NCBI RefSeq assembly: GCF_007827955.1
Contig: NZ_VITR01000009.1
Location: 62,001-126,000, forward strand
Length of the DNA: 64,000 nucleotides
Origin: Nitrospirillum pindoramense
Lineage (GTDB): Bacteria > Pseudomonadota > Alphaproteobacteria > Azospirillales > Azospirillaceae
Direction: 5' to 3'
In this document: piece after piece, positions 38,084 to 48,200 of the stretch
Layout of the letters: each line of letters begins with the position of its first letter
Position numbering within the stretch: the stretch's first letter is position 1
The notes under the pieces: generated by a model
What the model saw: the letters and a program-made list of their open reading frames with translations, nothing else
The model's database searches: none
Told to the model about the DNA's origin: nothing
Program-made: the position numbers and the translations under genes

Positions 38084-39145
38084 ATGAACGGATGGTGTTG
38101 CGACCGGCGGTTGGTGCTCGGTGGCCTGGCGGGCACGGCGCTGGCCAGCCTGACGCCAGGGACGGCGGGGGCGACGGAAACGATTGTATCCCGGCTGACC
38201 GCCCTGCTCGAAACCTGGCGCAGCGATCCCCATCCCGACCTCAAGGGCGTGGTGGTGATGCGCCACGGGCGGCGCATCGCCGAGGCCTATTACAACGGTG
38301 ATGGCCCCGCCACGCTGCACGACATCCGCTCCGCCACCAAAAGCCTGACCAGCCTGCTGATGGGTATCGCCATCGACCAGGGCCGGGTGGCGGGCGTGGA
38401 CGCCCCCATCGGCCGCTATCTGCCCGGCCCCCTGCCGGCGGGATGGGAGGCCATCACCATCCGCGACCTGCTGACCATGCGCTCCGGCTTGGCGGCGGAC
38501 GATACCGATCCCGCCTCCCCCGGCAATGAGGACACGCTGGATGCGGCGGGGGAGAAGAACGGCGACTGGGCCGCCGCCGCCCTGGCCGTGCCGGTGCGCG
38601 AGCCGCCGGGCCGCAGCTACCAATACTGCTCCCTCAACGCCTTCCTGGCGGGCCTGATCGTGGAGCGCGCCACCGGCCAGAGCCTGGACGCCCTGGCACA
38701 GGAGGCCCTGTTCACCCCGCTGGGCATCGGGCCCCACAACTGGCGCACCCTGCCTGGCGGCCACGGCACCGGGCAAGGCAACCTGTCGATCACCGCCCGC
38801 GACGCCGCCCTCATCGGCCAGATGGTCCTGAACCAGGGGACGCACAACGGCCACCGCGTGGTCAGCGCGCGCTGGCTCCGCGACAGCCTGGCCCGCACCC
38901 ACCCCATCGCCGCCAGCGACCCCTACGCCGATTTCTACGGCTATATGTGGTACGCAAAGGATGAGCCCGTGGGCGACGGCCGCACCGTGCCCGTCCACTT
39001 CGCCTCCGGCAATGGCGGCAACAAGATCTATGTGGTGCCGTCGCTGGACCTGGTGGTGGCCGTCACCTCCATCGCCTACGGCAAGGGCTATGGCCAGCGG
39101 CGATCGCAGGATATCCTGCTGGGCATTCTGGCGACCCTGCCCTGA
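38084..39145 (+). CDS. Exported serine hydrolase, beta-lactamase class C fold
   Basis: A 353-residue penicillin-binding-protein-like hydrolase. The N-terminus (CCDRRLVLGGLAGTALASL) looks like a Tat signal, indicating periplasmic location. The catalytic SxxK is RSATKSLTSLL with Ser at residue 83 and Lys at 86; the second motif is YQYCSLNAF (YxN type). The third motif is less clear. Most proteins of this group are esterases or peptidases, not true beta-lactamases. ATG 38084 was chosen because GGGGAG and the twin Arg follow naturally; ATG 38030 would precede them. Confidence 0.88.
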   Translation: MNGWCCDRRLVLGGLAGTALASLTPGTAGATETIVSRLTALLETWRSDPHPDLKGVVVMRHGRRIAEAYYNGDGPATLHDIRSATKSLTSLLMGIAIDQGRVAGVDAPIGRYLPGPLPAGWEAITIRDLLTMRSGLAADDTDPASPGNEDTLDAAGEKNGDWAAAALAVPVREPPGRSYQYCSLNAFLAGLIVERATGQSLDALAQEALFTPLGIGPHNWRTLPGGHGTGQGNLSITARDAALIGQMVLNQGTHNGHRVVSARWLRDSLARTHPIAASDPYADFYGYMWYAKDEPVGDGRTVPVHFASGNGGNKIYVVPSLDLVVAVTSIAYGKGYGQRRSQDILLGILATLP

Positions 39146-39195
39146 TCCCCTGGGGCCTGACGAACAGCGGCCGCCCAACAAAGGAGGCCGCCCCC

Positions 39196-39612
39196 ATGAA
39201 ATCCTGCCTGCAGCCCGGCCTGCGCCACAGCGAAAGCCTGACGGTGGACGCCAGCATGCTGGTGCCCGCCCTGCCCGCCGCCTTCGGCGGTTTTCACGAC
39301 ATGCCGCCGGTCTTCGCCACCGCGCAGATGGTGGCCTTCATCGAATGGACCTGCGTGCAGGCGCTGGCACCCTATCTGGAACCGGGGGAGCGCACCGTCG
39401 GCACCCATGTCGATGTCAGCCACGTGGCCGCCACGCCGGTGGGCATGACCGTCACCGCCACCGTGGAACTGATCGCCTTCGACGGCCGCGCCCTGCGCTT
39501 CAAGGTCGCCGCCCATGATGCCACCGGCCTGATCGGCGAAGGCTTCCACAGCCGGGGCGTCATCGACTACGCCCGCTTCATGGCGCGGGTGGAGAAGAAG
39601 GCGGCGTGCTGA
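39196..39612 (+). CDS. Hot-dog thioesterase, FlK-like
   Basis: A 138-residue hot-dog-fold protein of the fluoroacetyl-CoA-thioesterase-like family. It shows PPVFATAQMVAFIEWTCVQA, GTHVDVSHVAATPVGMTVTA and GLIGEGFHSRGVID in the same order as these proteins. Likely hydrolyses a short acyl-CoA in the cytosol; the exact substrate is unknown. It is 50 bases downstream of the serine hydrolase and upstream of a VOC protein in the same direction. Confidence 0.88.
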   Translation: MKSCLQPGLRHSESLTVDASMLVPALPAAFGGFHDMPPVFATAQMVAFIEWTCVQALAPYLEPGERTVGTHVDVSHVAATPVGMTVTATVELIAFDGRALRFKVAAHDATGLIGEGFHSRGVIDYARFMARVEKKAAC

Positions 39613-39710
39613 TGAACCGGCAGGAACACCGGAAGAAAAATTTCGGGGCCGTGTCGGTTTCGGGCGGGATGGCGCGTCCTGTGGGCACTGCCCCCTGAAA
39701 GGAGAGGACA

Positions 39711-40124
39711 ATGGCCAAGCAAATCCTCATCAACCTGCCGGTGCGCGACCTGCCCCGGGCGATGGCGTTCTATGCCGCCATCGGCGCGGTGAACAATCCG
39801 CAGTTCACCGACGAAACCGCCGCCTGCATGGTGTTCTCCGACGCCATCTTCGTGATGCTGCTGACCCACGACAAGTGGCGGGTCTTCACCCAGAAGCCCA
39901 TCACCGACACCCACGCCAGCGGGGCGTTGATGCTGGCGCTGTCTTGCGACGACCGCGCCGCCGTGGACACCATGGCCGAGACCGCCAGCCGGCACGGCGG
40001 CAAGGCCGATGTGAACCCCAAGCAGGATCTCGGCTTCATGTACAGCCGCAGCTTTGAGGATCCGGACGGCCATGTCTGGGAGCCGCTTTTCCTGGACGCC
40101 GCCCAGCTTCCTCCCCAGCCCTAG
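39711..40124 (+). CDS. VOC family (glyoxalase/dioxygenase fold) protein
   Basis: A 137-residue single vicinal-oxygen-chelate domain pair. The typical start is ILINLPVRDLPRAMAFYAAI, and the end has FEDPDGHVWEPLFL, where the final Glu-type metal ligand sits. Proteins like this include glyoxalase-like enzymes and resistance or binding proteins; some bind no metal. AGGAGAGGACA upstream is a strong ribosome site. Cytosolic. Specific role unknown. Confidence 0.9.
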   Translation: MAKQILINLPVRDLPRAMAFYAAIGAVNNPQFTDETAACMVFSDAIFVMLLTHDKWRVFTQKPITDTHASGALMLALSCDDRAAVDTMAETASRHGGKADVNPKQDLGFMYSRSFEDPDGHVWEPLFLDAAQLPPQP

Positions 40125-40378
40125 CCGGATGCGGGCGACCCCACCTCGACAGGGCAACCCCGTTGCGCGTCCGGTGCCTGTCGCCCGTTTCCTCGCCCAT
40201 TAACAATCCCTGTCTACCGGCGTACACTTGCCGCGAAAACAGGAGCGGCGCTAAACCGCCCCCGTGCGGCTGTTCAGCTGACCATCGCACCGCCGCCACC
40301 GCAGGACACCTTTGCCTTGGGCCCCAGCGATCTCTGGGCCCCTGCCTGAAACCGAACCGCGTTCAGGAGGATCAGGGC

Positions 40379-41248
40379 ATGACACAACAAACCATCCGCA
40401 ATCCCGTGGAATGGACATGGGAACGGCTGGGCGACGCGGCGGCGGGTGTCGCCAGCGTCGGCCGGGCCATCGGGCATATGGAGGATCTGCGGGCGCATGA
40501 GGCGCCGGTGGTGCGGCGCATCGGCGTGGCCGATCTGGGCGCGGCCATCGCCGCCGGCTTCCGCGATGTCGGCGCCTTTCGCACCGACGTCTTCGCGCTA
40601 TGCATCATCTACCCCATCCTGGGCTGTGTGCTGGCCCGGGCGGCGGTGAACCTGAATATGCTGCCGATGCTGTTCCCGCTGGCCTCCGGCTTCGTGCTGG
40701 TGGGGCCGGTGGCGGCCATCGGCCTGCTGGAAATGAGCCGGCAGCGGGAACGTGGCGCCCGGCCCAGTTGGCGGGAGGCGTTCGGGCCCCTGCGGTCGCC
40801 GGCCATCGCCGCCATCGCGGCCTTGGGCTTCCTGCTGACCATCCTCTATTTCGCCTGGCTGTACGCCGCCCAAGGCATCTATGACGCCACCTTGGGGCCG
40901 CAACCGCCGGCCTCGGTCGCGCGGTTCGCCGCCGATGTGGCGGGCACCCACGCCGGCTGGACCATGATCGCGGTGGGCTGCGCCGTGGGCGCCGTCTTCG
41001 CCGCCGTGGTGCTGGCCATCGCCGCTATCAGCTTCCCCTTGCTGCTGGACCGCGACGTGCCGCTGCACACCGCCATCGGCACCTCCATGCGGGCGGTGGC
41101 ACACAACCCCGGTGTCATGGCGCTGTGGGGCCTGATCGTCGCCGGCAGCCTGCTGGTGGCCACCCTGCCGGCCTTCGTCGGCCTGATCGTGGTGATGCCG
41201 GTGCTGGGTCACAGCACCTGGCATCTCTACCGCCGGCTGGTGGCCTGA
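40379..41248 (+). CDS. DUF2189 integral membrane protein
   Basis: A 289-residue inner-membrane protein with about five or six hydrophobic helices, for example MLFPLASGFVLVGPVAAIGL, AAIAALGFLLTILYFAWLYA and AVFAAVVLAIAAISFPLLLD. The conserved N-terminal cytosolic segment IGVADLGAAIAAGFRDVGAF marks the DUF2189 family. Function of that family is unknown. ATG 40379 is set by AGGAGG 9 bases upstream; the frame continues upstream without function. Confidence 0.9.
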   Translation: MTQQTIRNPVEWTWERLGDAAAGVASVGRAIGHMEDLRAHEAPVVRRIGVADLGAAIAAGFRDVGAFRTDVFALCIIYPILGCVLARAAVNLNMLPMLFPLASGFVLVGPVAAIGLLEMSRQRERGARPSWREAFGPLRSPAIAAIAALGFLLTILYFAWLYAAQGIYDATLGPQPPASVARFAADVAGTHAGWTMIAVGCAVGAVFAAVVLAIAAISFPLLLDRDVPLHTAIGTSMRAVAHNPGVMALWGLIVAGSLLVATLPAFVGLIVVMPVLGHSTWHLYRRLVA

Positions 41249-41549
41249 CGCCCCGTTCCAGGCGGCACCCCCATCTTGGCTCTTTACCCATGGAGCGGTC
41301 CGGGACGGAGCGCCCCGGGGACGTCGGTTTGGACCGGCGTTCCATGGGGGGCCCGTTCCCCGGCACCCGATGCCAACGCTCGCCATTTAAATGAAGTTAA
41401 TAAATGAAATTAATCTCATAAGTAGTAATCACTCTATGCGGATTTCCTCCCTGGTGGCATTTGCTACTTTTGCGTTTGGAGCGATTGCGTTCCTCGCAAA
41501 ACAATGGGCACCCCCTGGGGCGCGCCCGATGACGCAAGGGTGGACATTC
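41249..41549. other. Intergenic region before tyrosinase
   Basis: About 300 bases. The first half is GC-rich, the second (41385-41500) AT-rich, as expected of a promoter zone for the tyrosinase gene. The frame upstream of the chosen tyrosinase start is open to 41391 and holds a hydrophobic stretch, but it is not part of a Tat signal. No other feature seen. Confidence 0.35.
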
Positions 41550-43070
41550 ATGGTCAACATCACACGGCGCGCCACATTACTGGGGTCCGCGGCGCTAGCC
41601 GCCAGCAGCACGTTGCCGGCCCTGCCGGCCTTTGGCGCCCCTTATGTCCGGTCGGACGTGGCGACGCCCGAGGGACAGCGCATGCTCGCCATCTACGCCC
41701 AGGGCGTGAAGCTGATGAAGCAGCGGCCGGTCACCGATCCGCTGTCCTGGAACTTCCAATGGTTCATCCACGCCTCCCCCCGGGGAAAGGCGAAGGAGAT
41801 CAGTGACGCCTTCGGCAGCACCCAAAGCCCGGCGCGCCAACTGGCGGAAGCGGCGTGGGATACCTGCCAGGCCCACGGCGGCCGGCCCGTGGAATTCTTC
41901 CTGCCCTGGCACCGGCTGTACGTGCTGTGCCTGGAATCCATCATCCGCACGGTGACCAAGCAACCGGGCTTCGCCCTGCCTTATTGGAACTATACCGACC
42001 CGCGCTACTACGCCATCCCGGTCCAGTTCCAGAACGCCTATCGCAATGACGCCCTGTTCGGCACGCTGTTCCAGCAGAACCGCAACGTCAATGACCCGAA
42101 AAACGGCTACGCCGATGTCAATGCCGGCGCCCCGATCAACAAGTACTTCCCCGGCAGCAGGAATTTCCTGAATCTGAACAATATGAATGTGCCGTACTAC
42201 GGTAACAACAGGACGGGCTTCAACGCCGAACTGAACAGCCAGTTGCATGGTTCGGTCCACGTCTACGTGGGCGACCAGACCAACATGGGCAACGTCCCGA
42301 CGGCGGCGGAGGACCCGATCTTCTGGCTGCATCACTGCAACATCGATCGCATCCTGGCCGGCTGGAACGCCGCGGGCGGCGTCACGCCCAGCTGGCCGGG
42401 CAAGACCTTCACCTTCGCCGGCCCGCAAGGCCAGTCGGTGACGCTGGCCATCGACAACTATCGCACCAACAGCCAACTGCCCTACAGCTATGACGTGCTG
42501 CCGGTGCCGCCGAACGGTCCCTTCGGCGCCCAGGCCGTGGCCAGCGCCGAGGCCTCGACCGCAACCGCGAAAGTCCAGAACGTGGCCCTGCTGCAGACCA
42601 GCCAGCCGACCCCCAACGCGACCGCCCCCGTCACCCTGGGCGCGCAAGCCCAAAAGGTGGAGCTGCAGCCCACCACGCCGCAGAACACGCTCAGCAACAC
42701 GCTGAAGACCCAGAAGAGCCTGCGGGCGGCGGCACCGCAGCGCCTGCTGCTGGTGCTGCACGGCCTGCACGCCAAGATCCACCCCGGCATCACCTATCAA
42801 GTCTATCTCAACCTGCCGGAGGGGGCGAAGCCCGAGGCGTCCGACGCCAACTACGTGGGCATCGTCACCTTCTTCGACGCCGTCGACATGCCGGGCCATG
42901 CCGACCACGGCGGGGTCGACAAGGTGTTCGACATCACCGACCTAGCCGCCAAGCTGGAAGCGGAGGGCAAGAACCCGGAGAAGGCGACCGTGTCGCTGGT
43001 GCCCACCGGCACGCCGGCGCAGGGTTCCGATCCCGTCATCACCGGCGGCATCGAGTTGCGCAGCGAGTGA
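41550..43070 (+). CDS. Tyrosinase, Tat-exported type 3 copper enzyme
   Basis: A 506-residue polyphenol oxidase making o-quinones from phenols (melanin-type chemistry). The N-terminus has a Tat signal (NITRRATLLGSAALAASS). CuA ligands are His 74 (WFIHA), His 109 (CQAHGG) and His 121 (LPWHRLYV); CuB ligands are His 233 and 237 (HGSVHVYVG) and His 261/262 (FWLHHCNIDR). Cys 106 lies three residues before His 109. The last 200 residues form a PPO-like beta domain with an Ala/Thr/Gln linker, ending at GGIELRSE. ATG 41550 follows GGGTGGA; 41529 and 41391 are in-frame alternatives. No separate caddie protein gene is seen adjacent. It is convergent with metY. Confidence 0.92.
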   Translation: MVNITRRATLLGSAALAASSTLPALPAFGAPYVRSDVATPEGQRMLAIYAQGVKLMKQRPVTDPLSWNFQWFIHASPRGKAKEISDAFGSTQSPARQLAEAAWDTCQAHGGRPVEFFLPWHRLYVLCLESIIRTVTKQPGFALPYWNYTDPRYYAIPVQFQNAYRNDALFGTLFQQNRNVNDPKNGYADVNAGAPINKYFPGSRNFLNLNNMNVPYYGNNRTGFNAELNSQLHGSVHVYVGDQTNMGNVPTAAEDPIFWLHHCNIDRILAGWNAAGGVTPSWPGKTFTFAGPQGQSVTLAIDNYRTNSQLPYSYDVLPVPPNGPFGAQAVASAEASTATAKVQNVALLQTSQPTPNATAPVTLGAQAQKVELQPTTPQNTLSNTLKTQKSLRAAAPQRLLLVLHGLHAKIHPGITYQVYLNLPEGAKPEASDANYVGIVTFFDAVDMPGHADHGGVDKVFDITDLAAKLEAEGKNPEKATVSLVPTGTPAQGSDPVITGGIELRSE

Positions 43071-43087
43071 CCCCCTTGCGGGGGAGG

Positions 43088-43117
43088 CTGGCGCGGGATG
43101 GGGCCATCCCGCGCCAG
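43088..43117. terminator. Bidirectional terminator hairpin
   Basis: A perfect 14-bp inverted repeat (43088-43101 with 43104-43117) lies between the convergent tyrosinase and metY genes. The stem is long and GC-rich, though no T-tract is adjacent. Confidence 0.65.
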
Positions 43118-43127
43118 TACCTTCACA

Positions 43128-44420
43128 TCACACCGCGTCCAGCGCCTGGCTGAGGTCGGCCAGGATGTCGTCGATGTGCTCGATGCCGATGGACAGGCGG
43201 ACATAGCCAGGGGTGACGCCGGTTGACGCCTGGTCCTCGACCGACAGCTGGGAATGGGTGGTGCTGGCCGGGTGGATGGCCAGGCTGCGGGCATCGCCGA
43301 TGTTGGCGACGTGGTAAAACAGCTTCAGCGCATCAATGAAGCGGCGCCCGGCATCGGCCCCGTCCTTCAGCTCGAAGCCCACCAGGGCGCCATGGCCGCC
43401 CTTCAGCACCGCGTCGGCGCGGCGGCGTAGTTCGCCCGTCTGACGGCTGGGGTGGATGACGTCGGCCACCTTGGGATGCTCCGCCAGGAAGGCGGCGACG
43501 GCCGCCGCGTTGCGGTTATGCTCCCGTATGCGCAGCGGCAGGGTTTCCAGCCCCTGGATGGCCTGGAAGGCGTTGAACGGGCTGAGGGCGGCGCCGATGT
43601 CGCGCAAAAGGGTGACGCGGGCGCGCAGGATATAGGCGATGGGGCCCAGCGGCTTCACCGCCTGGGTCCACACCGCCCCATGATAGCTGGGGTCCGGCTG
43701 GTTCAGCAGGGGGAAACGGTCGGCGTGCGCCTCCCAGTCGAAATTTCCGCCATCGACCAGGGCGCCGCCGATGCTGGTGCCATGGCCGCCGATATACTTG
43801 GTGGTGGAATAGACGACGACGGCCGCGCCATGGTCCAGCGGGCGGGCGATGATGGGGGTGGCCGTGTTGTCCACGATCAACGGCACGCCCAATTCCCGCC
43901 CGATGGCCGCCACCTCGGCGATGGGGAAGACACGCAGCTTGGGGTTGGGCAGCGTCTCGGCGTAATAGGCGCGGGTGCGGTCGTCGGTGGCGCGGCGGAA
44001 GTTCTCCGGATCCGAGGGATCGACGAAGCGCGCCTCGATGCCCAATTGCTTGAAGGTGTTGGCGAACAGGTTCCAGGTGCCACCGTACAGGTCGGTGGAG
44101 GTGACGAAGTTATCGCCGGCGCTGGCCACGTTCAGGATGGCGAAAGTGCTGGCCGCCTGGCCCGACGCCACCGCCAAGGCCGCCACCCCGCCCTCCAGCG
44201 CCGCCAGGCGCTGTTCCAGCACGTCGGTGGTGGGGTTCATGATACGGGTGTAGATGTTGCCCAGTTCCTTGAGCGCGAACAGGTTGGCGGCGTGCTCAGT
44301 GCTTTGGAACTGATAGGACGTCGTCTGGTAGATGGGCACGGCCACCGCCCCCGTGGCGGGATCGGCGCGGTACCCGGCATGCAGGGCCAAGGTTTCGGGG
44401 TGCTTGCTGTCGACGGCCAT
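43128..44420 (-). CDS. metY: O-acetylhomoserine aminocarboxypropyltransferase (sulfhydrylase)
   Basis: A 430-residue PLP enzyme of the Cys/Met metabolism family, converting O-acetylhomoserine plus sulfide to homocysteine. Family marks: ETLALHAGYRADPATGAVAV at the start, the YTRIMNPTTDVLEQRLAALEGG segment in two parts, and the PLP-binding Lys in VVYSTTKYIGGHGTSIGG. The length and N-terminus favour MetY over MetB/MetZ. ATG 44420 has GGGAGAG upstream. It lies 150 bases downstream of a TPR gene on the same strand, with an AT-rich gap between that could contain its promoter. Confidence 0.93.
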   Translation of the reverse strand: MAVDSKHPETLALHAGYRADPATGAVAVPIYQTTSYQFQSTEHAANLFALKELGNIYTRIMNPTTDVLEQRLAALEGGVAALAVASGQAASTFAILNVASAGDNFVTSTDLYGGTWNLFANTFKQLGIEARFVDPSDPENFRRATDDRTRAYYAETLPNPKLRVFPIAEVAAIGRELGVPLIVDNTATPIIARPLDHGAAVVVYSTTKYIGGHGTSIGGALVDGGNFDWEAHADRFPLLNQPDPSYHGAVWTQAVKPLGPIAYILRARVTLLRDIGAALSPFNAFQAIQGLETLPLRIREHNRNAAAVAAFLAEHPKVADVIHPSRQTGELRRRADAVLKGGHGALVGFELKDGADAGRRFIDALKLFYHVANIGDARSLAIHPASTTHSQLSVEDQASTGVTPGYVRLSIGIEHIDDILADLSQALDAV

Positions 44421-44570
44421 GGCGGCGCTCTCCCATCTCTTATTGGACTGGCGCCGATTGTTGCCCCACCCGACTGGAAATTGCACCCATGGATCGGTGC
44501 TTATTAAATTATTTCATTTATTTGCCTGAATAGTTGGGCAGATGTCCTCTCCGCCCGGTTCCGGGCTGCG

Positions 44571-45143
44571 TCAGGGCGGCGTGGCGTGCAGGCGGGCAAG
44601 GCGGGTCCGCGCCTCCGCGACGCCGGGGTTGTCCGGCAGGCCATAGTCTCGTTGGAACAGCTGGTCGAGCACGGCGTAACGGTCGAGGGCCTCCTGCCAT
44701 CGCACTGCGGCCTCACCCTGGTTCCCGCGCCCCTCGGCATTACAGGCCAGGGCACGCACGGCGTTGGCCATCTCCAGCGGGGCGGTGTCCGCCGCCTGGT
44801 ACAAGACCATCATCTCTGCATAGACCGGCGCCGCCTCCGCATGCGCGCCCTGGTCGTCGAGGATGCCGCCCAGGTGCCGCAAGGCGCCCGCCAGGGGCAA
44901 GCCACCATCCGCGCGCAATAGGGCCACCGCCTCTTCCTGCGCGCATCGGGCGTCATCGTAACGCCCCAGGTCGCGCGAGGCCTGTGCCAGCCGCGTCAAC
45001 GCCTGGCGCAGATCGGCGCCACCCTCCTGGCCACTGGCGCGCGACAGGGTAACGGCCTGGCTGGCCAGGTCGATGGCTTCCGGCAGCCGGCCCGCCCGCC
45101 GGGCGGCGGCGGCTTGTTCCAGAAGCTCTTGCACCCTGACCAT
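44571..45143 (-). CDS. TPR-type helical repeat protein
   Basis: A 190-residue all-helical protein with at least three TPR-like units: ARRAGRLPEAIDLASQAVTL, LGRYDDARCAQEEAVALLR and GAHAEAAPVYAEMMVLYQ. Each unit is spaced about 40 residues, resembling the tetratricopeptides of NB-ARC or kinesin-light-chain type. No signal peptide. ATG 45143 is set by GGAGGG upstream; starts at 45164 and 45194 are in frame. It lies just downstream of mfd in the same direction. Function unknown. Confidence 0.75.
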   Translation of the reverse strand: MVRVQELLEQAAAARRAGRLPEAIDLASQAVTLSRASGQEGGADLRQALTRLAQASRDLGRYDDARCAQEEAVALLRADGGLPLAGALRHLGGILDDQGAHAEAAPVYAEMMVLYQAADTAPLEMANAVRALACNAEGRGNQGEAAVRWQEALDRYAVLDQLFQRDYGLPDNPGVAEARTRLARLHATPP

Positions 45144-45253
45144 GGCCCCTGCCCTCCAGGACATATCCCGAATCTTAACCCGCTCCGCCAACATCCGGAA
45201 GGCGGGGATTGGTTATACCGCCAGGGCACGGGGCCAACCGTTTCCTCGCGCCC

Positions 45254-48200
45254 CTACCGCCGGCTGCGCGGCGGGGCGGAGAAACCCGGGCGGTTCAGCT
45301 TGCTGGCCGGCAGGGGCGGCTTGTGGCCCCAGGCGGAGACGGGCTTGCCCTGGGGCTTGGGCGGCGGCGGGGGCGGCGGCGGCGGGGGCGGGTCGGTCTT
45401 CACCGTCTCGCCCGCCGCCATCTTGGCCAGGTCGCTCATCAGCTTGCGCACGCCGTCCATGCGGGTTTCGGCGCTGTCCCAGGGCCGCAGCAGAACCAGC
45501 TTGTGGTCCGGCCGGATCTTGGCGGTGCCGGCCTGCTGCTGGATGAAGCCGACCAGGGCGGCCGGGTTCTTGAATTCGTTGTTGCGGAAGCCGATGACGG
45601 CGCCCTTGGGGCCGGCGTCCAGGGTCTGTACCCCGGCGTCGCGGCACAGGCGCTTGATCTCCACCAGGCGCAACAGGTTCTCCACCTCCCCCGGCAGGGT
45701 GCCGAAGCGGTCCACCATCTCGGCGGCGAAGGCGTCGATCTCCGCCCGGTCCACCAGGTCCGCCACACGGCGGTAGAGCGACAGGCGGATGCCCAGGTCG
45801 GCGACGTAGTCTTCCGGGATCAGCACGGGCATGCCCAGCTGGATCTGCGGTGTCCACTGTTCCTCCGCCGCCTGCGCCTCCGTCAGGCCACCGCGCGCGG
45901 CGGCCACCGCCTCCTCCAGCATCTGCTGGTAGAGTTCCACACCCACCTCACGGATCTGGCCGGACTGCTCCTCACCCAACAGGTTGCCGGCGCCGCGGAT
46001 GTCCATGTCGTGGCTGGCCAGCTGGAAGCCCGCGCCCAGGCTGTCCAACGTCTCGATGACGTGCAGGCGCTGCTGCGCCGTCTGCGACAGCACGGTCTTG
46101 GGCTGGTAGGTCAGGTAGGCGTAGCCGCGCACCTTGGACCGGCCCACGCGGCCACGCACCTGGTATAGCTGCGCCAGGCCGAACATGTCGGCGCGGTGGA
46201 CGATCAGGGTGTTGGCGCTGGGGATGTCCAGGCCGCTTTCGATGATGTTGGTGGCCAGCAGCAGGTCGTACTTGCCCTCATCGAAGGCGGTCATCACCTC
46301 CTCCAACTGCGCCGCCGGCATCTGGCCGTGGGCGGTGATGATCTTCACCTCCGGCACAAGCTCCGCCAGCCGTTCCTGCAGCTTGGGCAGATCCTCGATG
46401 CGCGGGCAGACGTAGAAGCTCTGCCCGCCGCGATAATGCTCACGCAAGATGGCCTCGCGGATCACCACCGGATCATAGGGCAGCACGAAGGTGCGCACGG
46501 CCAGGCGGTCCACCGGCGGGGTGGCGATCAGCGACAGCTCGCGCACGCCGCTCAGCGCCAGTTGCAGGGTGCGGGGAATGGGGGTGGCGGTCAGGGTCAA
46601 GACATGCACGTCGGTGCGCAGTTCCTTCAGCCGTTCCTTCTGCTTCACACCGAAATGCTGTTCCTCGTCCACGATGACCAGGCCCAGGCGGTTGAACTGG
46701 ATGCTCTTAGCCAGCAGGGCGTGGGTGCCGACGACGATGTCGATGGTGCCGTCGGCCAGGCCGGCCTTGGTCTGGTTGGCCTCTTTCGCCGTCACCAGGC
46801 GCGACAGGTGCCCCAGGCGCACGGGCAGGCCGGCGAAGCGCTTCTCGAAGGTGCGGGTATGCTGGCGGGCCAGCAGGGTGGTGGGCACCACCACCGCCAC
46901 CTGCAGGCCACTCATGGCCGCGACAAAGGCGGCGCGCAGGGCCACCTCGGTCTTGCCGAAGCCGACGTCGCCACACACCAGGCGGTCCATGGGCTGGCCG
47001 GAGTTCAAATCCTCCAGCACATCCTCGATGGCCTTCAGCTGGTCATCCGTCTCGGCATAGGGGAAACGGGCGGCGAACTCGTCATAGACGCCGTCCGGCA
47101 CCTCGATGGGCGGGGCCTTGCGCAGGGCGCGCTCGGCGGCGATGCGCAGCAGCGCGTCCGCCATGTCCTTCAGCCGCTTCTTGACGCGGGCCTTGCGCGA
47201 CTGCCAGCCGACACCGCCCAGCTTGTCCAGCTGCGCGCCCGATTCCTCGGAGCCGAAGCGGGACAGCACCTCGATGTTCTCGACCGGCACGTACAGCTTG
47301 TCGCCGCCGTCGTAGAGGATGCGCAGGCAGTCATGCGGGGCGCCGGTGACGGTCAGCGTCTCCAGCCCATCGTAACGGCCGATGCCGTGATCGACGTGCA
47401 CCACCAGGTCGCCGGGCGACAGGCTGGCGGCCTCGGCGATGAAGTTGGCGGCGCGGCGCTTCTTCTGCGACGGGCGGGCCAGGCGGTCGCCCAGGATGTC
47501 CTGCTCGGTGATGACCGCCAGGTCGCCGGTGGTGAAGCCGGTGTCGATGCCCAGCACGATGACGGCGGTGGCCTTGGCCTCCTGCGCGCCCACCTCCGCC
47601 CAGCTGTCGGCGGTCAGGGCCGGGTTGATGCCGTGTTCCTTCAGCATCTTGGCCAGGCGGTCGCGGGCGCCCTGGCTGTAGCCGGCGACCACCGCGCGGC
47701 GGCCATCGGCGCGCAACTGGTCGATATGCTGACCCAAAGCCTTGAAGACGTTCACGTCCGGGTTGGCGCGGGCGTCGGCGAAATCCCGCCCCCGGCGGCC
47801 ACCGGCGTCCACCAGGTTGGGGTTGGCGCCCCCCTCCACAGCGGCAAACGCCGATAGCTGGGCGACGCAGCGCAGGGCCAGGTGGCGGTCCCAGGCGTCG
47901 CCGTCCAGGAACAGGCTGGCCGTCGGCACCGGCTTGTAGACCGGCGTGCCGGACTTCTTCTCCACCTCCTGGAAGGTGCGGCGGGCGTCATAGAAATCCG
48001 CCACCTGGGACAGGCGGGCGTCGCGCGCCTCCTCCGCCTGCGCGTCCAGGCTGACCATCGCGGCCGGGACGTAGTCGAACAGCGTGTCCAGCCCGGCGTG
48101 GAACAGGGGCAGCCAATGTTCCATGCCCGGCATCTTGCGGCCGGCGCTGATGCCCTCATACAGCGGATCGCTGTCGGTGACCGCGCCAAACAGCTCGCGA

